Shown piece by piece: positions 17,671 through 26,744 of a stretch of 64,000 nt of DNA (within the stretch, counting starts at the first letter, position 1; every line of letters begins with the position of its first letter). The DNA is from Planctomycetota bacterium (GTDB lineage Bacteria > Planctomycetota > UBA1135 > GCA-002686595): contig JADJQU010000005.1 in assembly GCA_016712565.1 (NCBI GenBank), forward strand, positions 424,706 through 488,705, given 5' to 3'. The notes under the pieces are model-generated. The model worked only from the letters and a program-made list of their open reading frames with translations, did no database searches and had not been told where the DNA came from. A program made the position numbers and the translations under genes.

Positions 17671-18600
17671 CTAGTGGACCGGTGGGGCGTGCAGAAAGGC
17701 GGCGAGGCTCTGGGCCTCGACACGACGTTCGAGATCGCAGGCGGCCAGGGGCCGCAGCAGGGGAGCAAGCTCCTCCAGGGCGCGGCTCTCCTCGCCCGCG
17801 GCGGCCAGGGCCCGGGCCCAGGCCAGGCGCGCCTCGACGGACTCGCCGTCGTGCTGCGCTTCGAGGATCCCCACGGCCTGCTCCAGGCGCGCGGCCGCGC
17901 CGCGGCACTCGCGGCGGGCGAGATCGAGGAGTCCCTGGGTGAGAAGCAGCCGGCCGGGCGGGACCCTGGAGGTGTCCGCGTCGAGGGCGCGGTCGAGGAA
18001 TTCGGCCGCCAGGGCCAGATCGCCGCGCTGGAGGCTCAGTCTCGCCAGGCGTTCGCAGGCCCGGGCGGTCCAGTCCGCCTCGGCCGCGAGCCCGCGGAGG
18101 ACGGACTCCGCGCGCTCCAGGGCCCCCAAGCGCAGGAGTTGCTCGGCGGCCCTGGCGCGGCCGTCGTGGTCCGCCGCTTCGGGACCGGGCTCTGCTGCGA
18201 GTGCCAGGGCCTCCGCGAGCCAGGGAGTCGCGCCACCGGCGGCGAATCCGCCGTCCCTGCGCGCCACCGTGTTTCCGTCGCGGTCGAGCACCCAGGCGAC
18301 GAGGGCGCTGGGGTTTCCAAGGCGCGTGTCCCAGGACGTGAGCCGCAGGCGCTCGGCACGGGGATGGAGCGCGAGCCAGGCTCGCTCGAGTTCCTCCAGG
18401 GAGGGCCCTGACTGGGGGCGGTCGTCCAGGGCGAACACCACGAGGCGCGGCCGGTCCGACGCACCGGGGGCGGCATGGATCGACTCCCAGCCGCCTTTTC
18501 CCGCGGCGGAGGCCCGCGAAGCGCCCGCGCCCAGGGCGAGGAGCACGCCGCCCACGACGGCGAGCGCCAGGAGAGGCCCATGGATGCGCGGGGCGATCAC
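17671..18600 (-). CDS. Membrane-anchored TPR-like protein
   Basis: 309 residues from GTG at 18600. N-terminal hydrophobic segment (LLALAVVGGVLLALGAGA), then a possible thioredoxin-like stretch without Cys (RPRLVVFALDD … VAWVLDRDGNTVAR), then TPR-like helices (RAAEQLLRLGALERAESVL, LARLSLQRGDLALAAEFLDRAL, RLAWARALAAAGEESRALEEL). No enzyme signature. The start has no SD but a TAGGAT hexamer lies 7 nt upstream, consistent with leaderless transcription. The gene precedes and is probably co-transcribed with the NHL protein. Function unknown. Confidence 0.75.
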   Translation of the reverse strand: MIAPRIHGPLLALAVVGGVLLALGAGASRASAAGKGGWESIHAAPGASDRPRLVVFALDDRPQSGPSLEELERAWLALHPRAERLRLTSWDTRLGNPSALVAWVLDRDGNTVARRDGGFAAGGATPWLAEALALAAEPGPEAADHDGRARAAEQLLRLGALERAESVLRGLAAEADWTARACERLARLSLQRGDLALAAEFLDRALDADTSRVPPGRLLLTQGLLDLARRECRGAAARLEQAVGILEAQHDGESVEARLAWARALAAAGEESRALEELAPLLRPLAACDLERRVEAQSLAAFLHAPPVH

Positions 18601-18607
18601 GGGGCGG

Positions 18608-18613
18608 ATCCTA
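18608..18613 (-). promoter_or_regulatory. -10 hexamer for the TPR-NHL operon
   Basis: On the minus strand, TAGGAT is followed by CCGCCCC and then the GTG start at 18600: a 7-nt gap. No clear -35 is seen. Together with similar arrangements elsewhere in the window it suggests transcription starting at or next to the start codon. Confidence 0.45.
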
Positions 18614-18685
18614 ACCGCGCGCGGCGCCCCAGCACCCCGGTTCCGCGCGCGGCCGCCGCCGCGCCAGGGATTTCCGGGCTGCGGC

Positions 18686-20569
18686 TCAGGCCTCGGGTGT
18701 CGCGGCGGGCACCGGCAGCGCGTCCCGGGGCTCCTCGCCGGGGTTCGTGTAGCGCTCCTCCTCCAGCCGGTGCTGACGGTCGTGCAACTCCCGGTAGCGG
18801 CCGCCCGCGGCGTACAACTCGGCGTGGGTGCCGCGCTCCACGATGCGGCCCGACTCGACCACCAGGATCTGGTGCGCGGAGCGGATCGTCGACAGCCGGT
18901 GGGCGATCACGAACGTGGTGCGGCTCTGGCGCAGCTCCGTCAGGCTCTTCTGCACCGCGGCCTCGCTTTCGCTGTCCAGGGACGAGGTGGCCTCGTCGAG
19001 GATCAGGATGCGCGGATCGGCGAGCAGGGCCCGGGCGATGGCGATGCGCTGGCGTTGGCCGCCAGAGAGCTTCACGCCGCGCTCGCCGACCACGGTGTCG
19101 TAGCCGTGTTCGAAGCCGCCCACGAATTCCTCGCAGTGGGCCTGGCGACCCACCTCCTCGATTTGGGCGCGGGTGGCGCCCAGGCGGGCGAAGGCGATGT
19201 TCTCGGCCACGGTGCCGTCGAAGAGGAAGTTCTCCTGCAGCACCACGCCGAGCTGGGCGCGGTAGCCGCTCAAGCGCAGGCCGGCCAGGTCGAGACCGTC
19301 CACGAGCACGCGGCCGCTCACGGGCCGGTTGAAGGCCATCACCAGGCTCACCAGGGTGCTCTTGCCCGATCCGGAAGAACCCACCAGGGCCGTGGTCGTG
19401 CCCGCCGGGGCCCGGAAATTCACGTCGTGAAGCACCGGGCGGCCGGGTTCGTATTCGAATTGGACGGACTCGAAGACCACGTCGCCGCGGATCGCGGGAC
19501 AGGGAGCCAGCCCCGCGTCGGCTTCGTCCTCGCGACTCTGGGAGCGCAACTCGCGAATGCGATCGAGCCCCGCGAAGGCCTCCGTGATCTGGGTGCCGAT
19601 GGAGGCGATCTCGACCACCGGTGCCGTGACGAGACCGATGAACACCAGGTAGAGGATGAACTCGCCCAGGGTCATGCGCCCCTCGAGGATCGCACCGCCG
19701 CCCACGATGGTCATGACCACGAACACGACTCCCAGCACCACGGTGCCGAAGGCCGTCACCGCCGACACGCCGGTCATCGTGCGCTTGATGTTCGAGAACA
19801 AGGACTCGACGCCGCGGTCGAACACGCGTTCCTCGGCGGGCTCGGCCGTGTAGGCCTTGACCACGCGGATGCCGCCCAGGGTTTGGGACAGGCGGCCGGT
19901 GATCTCGCCCTGGATCTTGCCCCGCTCGCGGAAGATGGGCCGCAGCTTCTTGAAGGCGAAGGCCATCACGCCGCCGAAGGCCGCCAGCACCACCAGGAGC
20001 AGCAGGGTCAGCTCCCAGTGGATCCAGAACAGCACGCAGAGGGCGACGACCGCCGTCAGCGCGCCGCCCACCAGTTGCACGAGGCCCGTGCCCACCAGGT
20101 TTCGGATGCCCTCGGCGTCGTTCATGATGCGCGAGATCAGGACGCCGGTCTGGGTGGCGTCGAAGGCCCGCACCGGCAGGTGCAGCACGTGGCGCTGCAC
20201 CTCCTTGCGGATGCCGTTGATCACCCGCTGGGCGGCGACGCCCAGGATCTGGGACAGGCCGAAGCCCGTCAGGGCCTGCACCAGCGTGGCGGCTCCGCCC
20301 GCCAGGGCCAGGGGCACCAGGAGTTCGTGACGTCCCTTGCCGATCACGTCGTCGATCAGGACCTTCGAGGAAGCCGGAAGCACCAGGCCGGACAGACGCG
20401 AGATCAGCAGCAGCACGAGGCCCAGGGCCAGTCGGCCCCGGGAGGCGCGGATCAACTGCCGCGCCTCGGCCCAGGCGGCCCGAGGATCCACGCGCTTCTT
20501 GGGCGGCTTCGGGGCCTTGGGATCCGGGCTGGGAGAGGACGGGGGCCTGTCGTGGGCGGCCGAACTCAT
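18686..20569 (-). CDS. ABC exporter, fused membrane and ATPase domains (MsbA-like)
   Basis: 627 residues from ATG at 20569. Six-helix ABC membrane domain at ~40-330 (RLALGLVLLLISRLSGLVLP, VLISRIMNDAEGIRNLVGTG), nucleotide-binding domain at ~370-600 with Walker A GSSGSGKST, signature LSGGQRQR, Walker B ILILDEATSSLD and H-loop IAHRLSTI. As a homodimer it would export a lipid, drug or peptide; the substrate cannot be read from sequence. The N-terminus is a Pro-rich cytoplasmic tail. Its ATG overlaps the stop of the DinB-like gene (ATGA at 20569-20566), so translation is coupled. Confidence 0.93.
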   Translation of the reverse strand: MSSAAHDRPPSSPSPDPKAPKPPKKRVDPRAAWAEARQLIRASRGRLALGLVLLLISRLSGLVLPASSKVLIDDVIGKGRHELLVPLALAGGAATLVQALTGFGLSQILGVAAQRVINGIRKEVQRHVLHLPVRAFDATQTGVLISRIMNDAEGIRNLVGTGLVQLVGGALTAVVALCVLFWIHWELTLLLLVVLAAFGGVMAFAFKKLRPIFRERGKIQGEITGRLSQTLGGIRVVKAYTAEPAEERVFDRGVESLFSNIKRTMTGVSAVTAFGTVVLGVVFVVMTIVGGGAILEGRMTLGEFILYLVFIGLVTAPVVEIASIGTQITEAFAGLDRIRELRSQSREDEADAGLAPCPAIRGDVVFESVQFEYEPGRPVLHDVNFRAPAGTTTALVGSSGSGKSTLVSLVMAFNRPVSGRVLVDGLDLAGLRLSGYRAQLGVVLQENFLFDGTVAENIAFARLGATRAQIEEVGRQAHCEEFVGGFEHGYDTVVGERGVKLSGGQRQRIAIARALLADPRILILDEATSSLDSESEAAVQKSLTELRQSRTTFVIAHRLSTIRSAHQILVVESGRIVERGTHAELYAAGGRYRELHDRQHRLEEERYTNPGEEPRDALPVPAATPEA

Positions 20570-21105
20570 GGGGCGAGGTCTTCCACGGCGAGCGGCGCGG
20601 GAGATCCCGCCAGGGCCTGGGCCAGGTGGTGGCGCAGGTGGCCCACGTAGTCGGCCATCAGCTGGGCGAGGGTCGCCGGCCGCTCCGCGGGCAGGGCGCG
20701 CCAGGCGATGCGGTCCAGCGAATGGCGTTCCCGCGGGGTGTGGGCCGCCGCGGGCGGGGTTTCGGCGATCACCCGCGAGAGGTGCAGGTTGTAGAGCCGC
20801 CAGAGCTCCACGAGGTCGTGCCACTGGGCGCGCTCCCAGCCCTGGGCCTCCATCCAGGCGTTTTCGTCGTAGCCGGGAAAGTCCAGATCGTCCTGGGAAC
20901 GGGCCAGCACGAAGCGGCGGTGATTGTTGCAGGCGGAGTCCACCAGGTGACCCAAGACCTGCTTCGGGGACCACTTGCCCGGCGCCCGGGGCGTGGAGGC
21001 GCGCGCTTCGTCGATCTCCGCCAGGCGTGCCGCCGCGGCTTCCACCGTGCGGCAGAGGTTCAGGGCGAGGGTCTCTAGATCCATTTCCGGCGACATCGGA
21101 GCCAC
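20566..21105 (-). CDS. DinB-like four-helix metal-binding protein
   Basis: 179 residues from GTG at 21105, or 176 from ATG at 21096. DinB superfamily pattern: KWSPKQVLGHLVDSACNNHRR in the second helix with its His, and DYVGHLRHHL near the C-terminus supplying further histidines. Many relatives are thiol-S-transferases such as mycothiol or bacillithiol transferases; others are uncharacterised. Cytoplasmic. Translationally coupled to the ABC exporter, which hints at a detoxify-and-export pair (inference). A TAGGCT hexamer at 21115-21110 lies just upstream, facing that of the divergent cytochrome gene. Confidence 0.8.
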   Translation of the reverse strand: MAPMSPEMDLETLALNLCRTVEAAAARLAEIDEARASTPRAPGKWSPKQVLGHLVDSACNNHRRFVLARSQDDLDFPGYDENAWMEAQGWERAQWHDLVELWRLYNLHLSRVIAETPPAAAHTPRERHSLDRIAWRALPAERPATLAQLMADYVGHLRHHLAQALAGSPAPLAVEDLAP

Positions 21106-21109
21106 CGGG

Positions 21110-21142
21110 AGCCTAGTCGGCCCTGGGGAAACTTCCTAGGCT
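21110..21142. promoter_or_regulatory. Divergent promoter pair with facing TAGGCT hexamers
   Basis: The 45-bp gap between divergent genes holds TAGGCT on the plus strand (21137-21142, 8 nt before the ATG at 21151) and TAGGCT on the minus strand (21115-21110, just before the DinB-like start). The two hexamers form an inverted repeat. Neither gene has a Shine-Dalgarno in this gap, so both transcripts probably have almost no leader. Confidence 0.5.
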
Positions 21143-21150
21143 CCTGGACG

Positions 21151-22509
21151 ATGATCCACGCTCCCATGGGCCGCGCAGTGTTTCTGGGTTTGGTCCTCTG
21201 GCTGTGCGCCTGCGCGGTGGACGCTCCCTCCTCCGCCGCGAGCGAAGGGCCCGCGCTTTCACCGGTCCCCACGGCGGTCACGCCGACGCCCCGGGCTCCT
21301 GATTCCGAGGCGGCGGCCGACCTTCCGCCGGTGACGTCGACCGCCGCGGCCCCGCAAGCGTCGACGGAGCCGATGGCCGACGAGCAAGCCGACGAGGACG
21401 AGGTCACCGGCCGCAGCCTCTACGTGCGCCACTGCGCGGGCTGCCACAACGAGAACGGCGACGGCCGGGGCAAGACCATGCTGGATCAGGGCAAGCAGGC
21501 CCGCAGCTTCGCCCAAGGGGGATTTGCCTTCGGGAACACCCCCGAGGCAATCTTCAACACGATCACGGCCGGCATCCCGGGTTCGTCGTTGATGCAGTCC
21601 TTCCAGGCCGTCATGGACGACGACGAGCGTCGGCTGGTGGCGGAGTACGTGATCTCCCTGACTCCCACCCCGTCGGCCCAGCCGGCCTCGGGCTCGGTGA
21701 TGGTCGTCGCGGACCGCGCGGTGTTCGCCCGCGGCAAGCTCCCCGCCCTGGGAGAGGGCCTGCCCGAACGGCCCCGCGGCCTGCTGGTGGGGCTCCCCGG
21801 GGGACTTTCCTTCGAATACCGTGTCGACCGCGGTCGCCTCTTGTGCGTGCGCCAAGGACCGTTCGCCGACCGCACCGACTGGAACGAGCGCGGCGGCGGC
21901 GTGCTGAAGCCCCTGGGCACGCCCGTGTTCCGCGACGGCGACGGCGACCCCGCGCCCTGGCTCTACGCGGCCCTGGGCCAGCAGCAGGTGCCCATCGAAC
22001 TGGCCCTGGCGGGGACGCGTGTCGCGGGAGCACGGGGGGAGCTGGCCACGATCCATTGGCGGCCCCTGCCGGAGACGGGGCCTGGGATCGTCGCCATCGA
22101 GGAGACCCTGGAAGCGCCGACGCTCGCCGAGGCCGAGTGCTTCCGTCGCACCCTCGCCATCACGCGCACGCCGGAATCACCGCTGCTGATCCTGTGGCTG
22201 GGTTCTTGGCCTGACGACGCCTTGCAGCGCGATCCACGGGTCACGGAATTCGGCGAGCGGGAGAGCCCCTGGTTCGTGCTCAAGCGCGAGGGCGGGTTCG
22301 ACTGCCTCCTCGTGGAAGGCAATGCGCTGGGGGCCACCTTCTCGCCCCCGCTGAAGGGCATGCTGCGGCTCGGCATGACCTTCGAGTCCTCCGCGCAGCT
22401 CAGCGCCCGCGGGGCCGACCCCGTGGCGCGCATCCGTCTGGTCCAGGTCCGGGTGAAACAATGGGACGAGGCCCTGCTGCGTCGCCTGGCGGAGGAGTTG
22501 TCCCGATGA
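21151..22509 (+). CDS. Cytochrome c lipoprotein
   Basis: 452 residues. The N-terminal hydrophobic stretch ends L-C-A-C at 18-21, a probable lipobox. A Pro/Ala linker leads to a class I cytochrome c domain with CAGCH at 95-99 and a candidate axial Met in GSSLMQSFQ. The remaining ~270 residues form an uncharacterised β-rich domain (RPRGLLVGLPGGLSFEYRVD), often found after such cytochromes as a carrier of sugar- or alcohol-oxidation electrons. The next gene starts inside its stop codon (ATGA), and encodes a PVC-type dehydrogenase-like propeller, so this is probably the electron acceptor for it. Confidence 0.85.
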   Translation: MIHAPMGRAVFLGLVLWLCACAVDAPSSAASEGPALSPVPTAVTPTPRAPDSEAAADLPPVTSTAAAPQASTEPMADEQADEDEVTGRSLYVRHCAGCHNENGDGRGKTMLDQGKQARSFAQGGFAFGNTPEAIFNTITAGIPGSSLMQSFQAVMDDDERRLVAEYVISLTPTPSAQPASGSVMVVADRAVFARGKLPALGEGLPERPRGLLVGLPGGLSFEYRVDRGRLLCVRQGPFADRTDWNERGGGVLKPLGTPVFRDGDGDPAPWLYAALGQQQVPIELALAGTRVAGARGELATIHWRPLPETGPGIVAIEETLEAPTLAEAECFRRTLAITRTPESPLLILWLGSWPDDALQRDPRVTEFGERESPWFVLKREGGFDCLLVEGNALGATFSPPLKGMLRLGMTFESSAQLSARGADPVARIRLVQVRVKQWDEALLRRLAEELSR

Positions 22510-25262
22510 GCAGACTTCTAGTTCCCGCACCGCGCCCCAGGGCGGCGCTGCTCCTGTCGTTACTGCCTTGGGTGCTGCCGGCGGCGGCCCAGGAACCGAA
22601 CCCCGCCCAGGAATCCGACTACTACGCCGTGGACTACCTCGTGCCGCCGCCGGGGGAGCGCCTGGAGGTGGGCGGCCTGGGTTTCCTGCCGGACGGGCGG
22701 CTCGTGGTCAGCACCCGCAGGGGCCAGGTGTGGATCGTCCACGATCCCCTGGCTCCGGATCCTCGGGCCGCCCGCTTCAGCCTGTTCGCCGAGGGACTCC
22801 AGGAGGGCCTGGGCCTTTCCATCGCCGGGGAGCGCATCTTCGTGCTGCAGCGCGCGGAGCTCTCCGAACTCGTGGACCACGACCGCGACGGCCGTTGCGA
22901 CGAGGTGCGGAGCCTGGCCTCCGATTGGGGGGTCAGCGGCCACTACCACGAGTTCGCCTTCGGCCTGCCGCGGGACGGCGCGGGGAATTTCTACGCGTCC
23001 CTCAATGTGTCCTTCGGCGATCCCCAATGGTGGCATGGTCGTTCCACCGCGCCCTGGCGCGGCTGGGTGCTCCAGCTCACGCCCGAGGGCCGGACCGTGC
23101 CCTTCGCCAGCGGCTTGCGCAGTCCCTGCGGCCTGGGCACGAATTCCAAGGGGGACCTGTTCTTGACCGACAACCAGGGCGACTGGATGCCGGCCTGCCC
23201 GATCTTCCACGTCCGCGAAGGCCGTTTCTACGGCCACCCGGCCTCCCTGAACTGGACCCCGGCCTACCGCGAGGCGGGCCGCACGGCCTCCGACACGATT
23301 CCGCCCACGACGCCCCGCGAACCGGCGGCGGTTTGGATTCCCTACGACTGGTCGCGTTCGGCGGGGAACTTGGTGGAGGACACCACCGGCGGCAAGTTCG
23401 GGCCCTTCGCGGGCCAGATGTTCGTGGCGGAGCTGACCAACGGCATGCTGCTGCGGGTCCTGCTGGAGCAGGTGCGCGGCGAGTACCAAGGGGCCGTGAT
23501 CCCGTTCCGTCGCGGCGTGGGCTCCGCCGTGCGCGTGGGATTCGCCCCCGACGGCACGCTCTTCGCCGGCTTCACGGACCGCGGCTGGGGCGGCCAGGCT
23601 CCCGGTGACGGGCTGGGCCGCATCCGCCCCACGGGCCGCGTGCCCCTGGAGATTCAGGACGTGCACCTGGTGGAGGGGGGCTTCGAGGTGGGGTTCACGC
23701 TGCCCCTGGCCCAGGCGCCCGCGGCTCCCCAGATCCAGCTCCTGCAGTACGACTACGATTATTGGTGGGAGTACGGCTCTCCCGCGCGCCACACGACGCA
23801 CCTGGCGGTGGAGCAGGTGGAGCTTTCGCCGGATCGCACACGGCTCAGGTTCGCCGCTCCGCTGCGGGCGGGCATGTGCGCCCGGGTGCGCTTCGAAGGC
23901 CTCGTCTCCCAGTCCGGTGAGCGCCTGCTCCACGAGGAATTCGCCTACACCGTGAACCAGTTGACCTCGGGGCCGGTGTCCAAGGAACTCGTGGCCAAGC
24001 AAGTTCCGCCGCCGCCGGCGAAGGAGCGTTCGGCCGAGGGCATGCTGGAGCTCTCCTGGGGCAAGGCCCTGGATTCCTGGCGACAGACCGGCTGGAGCGC
24101 ACGGCGCAGCGGCGCCGCCATGGATCCCACCGACCGCCGTCGCCTGATCCCCTGGGGCGAGTTGGAGTCCTGGGAGGAGACCTCGGTGCTCCAGAACGAC
24201 GCCGCCCCCGACGCCACGCCCAGTGAACTGGTGAGCCGCTACGAGTTCGGGGACGTGGAGGTGCACGCCGACTTCATGCTCCCCGAGGGGGGCAACTCGG
24301 GCCTGTACCTGATGGGCCGCTACGAGGTGCAGCTCCTGGACTCCAGCGGCAAGTCGCGCCTGGACTTCGGGGACTGCGGCGGCCTCTACCAGGCCTACGG
24401 CGAGGGAGCCCGCTGGCCGGGCCGCGCGCCGATGTTCAACGCCTTCCGGGGACCGGGGCAGTGGCACGGGCTCACCGTGCGTTTCCGGGCGCCGAAATTC
24501 GATGCCTCCGGCGTCAAGGTGAGCCACGCGCGGTTCGAGCGCGTGATGATCGACGACGTGCTGCTGCACGAGAACGTCGAGGTGCCCGAACCCACGCGCG
24601 GCGGCCTGGTGGAGCCCCGCGAGGTGGCCCAGGGGCCCCTGCGCTTCCAGGGGGACCACGGATCGGTGGCGCTGAAGAACGTCTGGGTTCGCCCCCTGCC
24701 CCCGGGGGACGCCGCTCCCGCCGCCGAACGGGGGTCGGTCGACCTGCTCGTGCTGCCCTCGCCGGGTTGGACGCCGAAGGAGGGCGAGCTCCTGGTGGGC
24801 GAGGACGGGGCGGGCGATCAGCCGTTCGCCGAGGCCCCGGGCCAGCATTCGGCGCTGCCCCCCAAGCCGCTGGCGGTCACGGATGCACGACTCTCCTTTG
24901 AGGCGCGCATCGCCCGGGGCGCCACGGCCGCCGTGTTCCTGCGCGCGGGCGCCGCGGAGTCGACCGGCTACGGCCTGTTCCTGACGGCTTCCCCCGACGC
25001 TCCCCAGCAGGCGGGCTCCCTGATCGGGTTCGCGCCGATCGAGGGGCAGTTGGTGCCCGCGAACCTGTGGTGCCGCGTGGAACTGGTGGTCCAGGACGAG
25101 GCGGGAGGCACCCGCCTTTCCTCCTTCCTCAATGGCGTGAAGGTGGCCGAGGCCCTCGACGGGGAGCGGCGCTTCGCCCAGGGCGGGCTCCGCATCCAAG
25201 GGCCCAAGGGCGGCGTGCTGGAGTTGCGCGGGCTCAGGCTCGAGCGCCTGGGCGGCCGCTGA
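22506..25262 (+). CDS. PVC-type β-propeller dehydrogenase fused to DUF1080-like domains
   Basis: 918 residues from ATG at 22506 (overlapping the cytochrome stop). Signal peptide RAALLLSLLPWVLPAAAQ. Residues ~35-400 are a sorbosone/glucose-dehydrogenase-like propeller (DGRLVVSTRRGQVWIV, GLRSPCGLGTNSKGDLFLTDNQG, GNLVEDTTGGKFGPF). Residues ~560-740 resemble DUF1080/3-keto-disaccharide hydrolase (FMLPEGGNSGLYLMGRYEVQLLDS), and a second jelly-roll of the same type closes the protein. Such fusions are hallmarks of Planctomycetota polysaccharide use. I infer oxidation or hydrolysis of a sugar in the periplasm with electrons passed to the cytochrome above. Confidence 0.88.
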   Translation: MSRLLVPAPRPRAALLLSLLPWVLPAAAQEPNPAQESDYYAVDYLVPPPGERLEVGGLGFLPDGRLVVSTRRGQVWIVHDPLAPDPRAARFSLFAEGLQEGLGLSIAGERIFVLQRAELSELVDHDRDGRCDEVRSLASDWGVSGHYHEFAFGLPRDGAGNFYASLNVSFGDPQWWHGRSTAPWRGWVLQLTPEGRTVPFASGLRSPCGLGTNSKGDLFLTDNQGDWMPACPIFHVREGRFYGHPASLNWTPAYREAGRTASDTIPPTTPREPAAVWIPYDWSRSAGNLVEDTTGGKFGPFAGQMFVAELTNGMLLRVLLEQVRGEYQGAVIPFRRGVGSAVRVGFAPDGTLFAGFTDRGWGGQAPGDGLGRIRPTGRVPLEIQDVHLVEGGFEVGFTLPLAQAPAAPQIQLLQYDYDYWWEYGSPARHTTHLAVEQVELSPDRTRLRFAAPLRAGMCARVRFEGLVSQSGERLLHEEFAYTVNQLTSGPVSKELVAKQVPPPPAKERSAEGMLELSWGKALDSWRQTGWSARRSGAAMDPTDRRRLIPWGELESWEETSVLQNDAAPDATPSELVSRYEFGDVEVHADFMLPEGGNSGLYLMGRYEVQLLDSSGKSRLDFGDCGGLYQAYGEGARWPGRAPMFNAFRGPGQWHGLTVRFRAPKFDASGVKVSHARFERVMIDDVLLHENVEVPEPTRGGLVEPREVAQGPLRFQGDHGSVALKNVWVRPLPPGDAAPAAERGSVDLLVLPSPGWTPKEGELLVGEDGAGDQPFAEAPGQHSALPPKPLAVTDARLSFEARIARGATAAVFLRAGAAESTGYGLFLTASPDAPQQAGSLIGFAPIEGQLVPANLWCRVELVVQDEAGGTRLSSFLNGVKVAEALDGERRFAQGGLRIQGPKGGVLELRGLRLERLGGR

Positions 25263-25638
25263 CGCCGGAGCGGCGGACCCGCCCCTTGCGGGCGCCGCCT
25301 CCAGCCAGGGGCTTGGGTGCCCGGGTCCGGGCCCCTCGCGCGGGACCTGACGGGGGGCCTCCGGCGCGGGAAATACGCTCGCGGCTGAATTCCCACCAGG
25401 GCCGTGCGGGCTCACCCCGGGCCAGGCTGGTCAGCATGGTGAAGACGTCCAGCACGCAGGGATCCTGCCGCGTGCCCGTGCGGCGGCAGAGGGCGTCGAA
25501 GAGGCCTTGGGGGCTCCGTCGGGCCAGCTGGGAGAGGCGGCGCACTCCCAGGAGCTCCAGGTCGCCCACGGTGGCGGGCCCCACATGGTCGAGGGCGAGC
25601 CAGGCGCGGCGCTCGGTGTCGGTCAGGGGTTTCGGCAT
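25234..25638 (-). CDS. Cdd1-like helix-hairpin-helix protein ('pathogenicity locus' family)
   Basis: 134 residues from ATG at 25638. The core LDHVGPATVGDLELLGVRRL … RTGTRQDPCVLDVFTML matches the Cdd1/HhH family (small proteins with a DNA-binding-type helix-hairpin-helix and a conserved DxCVLDxF segment). The C-terminal ~45 residues are Arg/Gly/Pro-rich. The name of the family does not imply virulence. Its 3' end overlaps the convergent dehydrogenase by 29 bp. TAGCCT lies 7 nt upstream of the ATG, so it is a candidate leaderless gene. Confidence 0.8.
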   Translation of the reverse strand: MPKPLTDTERRAWLALDHVGPATVGDLELLGVRRLSQLARRSPQGLFDALCRRTGTRQDPCVLDVFTMLTSLARGEPARPWWEFSRERISRAGGPPSGPARGARTRAPKPLAGGGARKGRVRRSGVSGRPGARA

Positions 25639-26111
25639 GGGCTCGAGGCTACCCGCGGGGCGAGGGGCTGGGGAATCGGAAAGCGATCCGCGGCCAGGGA
25701 GTTTCCGAGGACCCGTGGACCGAAGGGTGGAGGGAAATCCGGTCCCCACGGTGCCTCGGGGGACGGGAATTCGGTGGGGAAGCGGCCACCCGCGGGGGAC
25801 GAAATCGGCCGCGGAGCCGTGGGCCCCACCGGATTCCCCAGGGATTCCGGCGTGGGCCGCCTGCCCGCCGGAGTTCCCGGATGCCCCGGCGCGGCGAAAA
25901 AGGTGCGATTTTCCCGGGAATTCCTTGTGGACTCGCGCTCCCCGGATCGGTACATACTTGAAAACACGCGAAAAACGCGTGAAAAACCGCTGCTCGCGAG
26001 CCCCGCGCAGGATGTCCGCCCAGAAGAACTGGCGCGGACGCGCATCTCGGCCCGCGCGCGGGTGGCGGTCCAACGACGAACCCCGCGGGCCGACTCCACA
26101 AAGGAACACAC
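25639..26111. other. Intergenic region upstream of the HU-like gene
   Basis: 473 bp without convincing coding sequence on either strand. At its left edge is the minus-strand -10 of the Cdd1-like gene (TAGCCT, 25651-25646). Near the right end the composition turns AT-richer: TACATACTTG at 25951 and a CACGCG-AAAAA-CGCGTG inverted repeat at 25965-25981, which may be the promoter/operator region of the HU-like gene. I see nothing definable in the middle part. Confidence 0.4.
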
Positions 26112-26474
26112 ATGGCGAAGAAAGCTGCGAAGGCCAAGGCAATGCCGAAGCCGAAGAAAGTCACCCCGGCCTCGAAGCCCCGCTCCAAGGGCGAGTTCTA
26201 CACCACGATCGCCGACCAGACCGAGATGCCGCGCAAGCAGATCGCGTCGGTGTTCGATGCGATGGGCAAGGTGCTCGCCGCCGACCTCGGCAAGGGCGGC
26301 CCGGGTCTGGTGAACGTCGCCGGCCTGATGAAGGTCACCGTGGTGCGCAAGCCCGCCACCAAGGCGCGCAAGGGCATCAACCCCTTCACCAAGGAAGAAG
26401 TCATGTTCAAGGCCAAGCCGGCGCGCAATGTGATCAAAGTGCGTCCGCTCAAGAGCCTCAAGAGCATGGTGTAG
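26112..26474 (+). CDS. HU/IHF-family histone-like DNA-binding protein
   Basis: 120 residues. A 26-residue Lys/Ala/Pro-rich N-terminal extension precedes an HU core (FYTTIADQTEMPRKQIASVFDAMGKVL … GLVNVAGLMKVTVVRKPA … KGINPFTKEEVMFKAKPARN), ending IKVRPLKSLKSMV. The β-arm and RxGxNPxT-type motif are recognisable as ARKGINPFTKEE. Abundant nucleoid protein; the Lys-rich tail resembles eukaryote-like extensions seen in other high-GC bacteria. SD AAAGGA lies 7 nt before the ATG. The codons for the last residues belong to the first unit of a 77-bp tandem repeat, and a 17-bp inverted repeat brackets the stop codon. Confidence 0.9.
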   Translation: MAKKAAKAKAMPKPKKVTPASKPRSKGEFYTTIADQTEMPRKQIASVFDAMGKVLAADLGKGGPGLVNVAGLMKVTVVRKPATKARKGINPFTKEEVMFKAKPARNVIKVRPLKSLKSMV

Positions 26475-26506
26475 GGCCGTTGCTCGACAGGCTCTTGAGC
26501 GGACGC
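26441..26506. repeat. Perfect 17-bp inverted repeat bracketing the HU-like stop codon
   Basis: GCGTCCGCTCAAGAGCC (26441-26457, coding) is exactly complementary to 26490-26506, with a 32-nt loop containing the TAG stop. In RNA the last codons of the message would be in a long stem. The distal arm is part of the 77-bp unit and recurs downstream. Confidence 0.8.
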
Positions 26507-26706
26507 ACGACATCGTCACGTCCGCGCGGGAGCCTCAAGAGCATGGTGTAGCACCGTTGCTCGACAGGCTCTTGAGCGGACGCACGACATCGTCACGTCC
26601 GCGCGGGAGCCTCAAGAGCATGGTGTAGCACCGTTGCTCGACAGGCTCTTGAGCGGACGCACGACATCGTCACGTCCGCGCGGGAGCCTCAAGAGCATGG
26701 TGTAGC
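26454..26706 (+). repeat. 77-bp tandem repeat, 3.3 copies, derived from the HU gene 3' end
   Basis: Units start at 26454, 26531, 26608 and 26685 (exact 77-bp spacing); the last is cut after 22 bp. Each begins AGCCTCAAGAGCATGGTGTAG, the sequence encoding the final residues and stop of the HU-like protein, so that end of the gene has been copied downstream. Units 2 and 3 are identical; unit 1 differs at two bases after the stop (GG versus CA). Confidence 0.9.
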
Positions 26707-26744
26707 GTCCACGGCCCCCCGCCAACGGGTGGCCATGAACCTCC

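Noticed and set aside
25639..26111. Small ORFs upstream of the HU-like gene
   Set aside because: Several frames are open on both strands but none has a start with SD or -10 context or protein-like composition.
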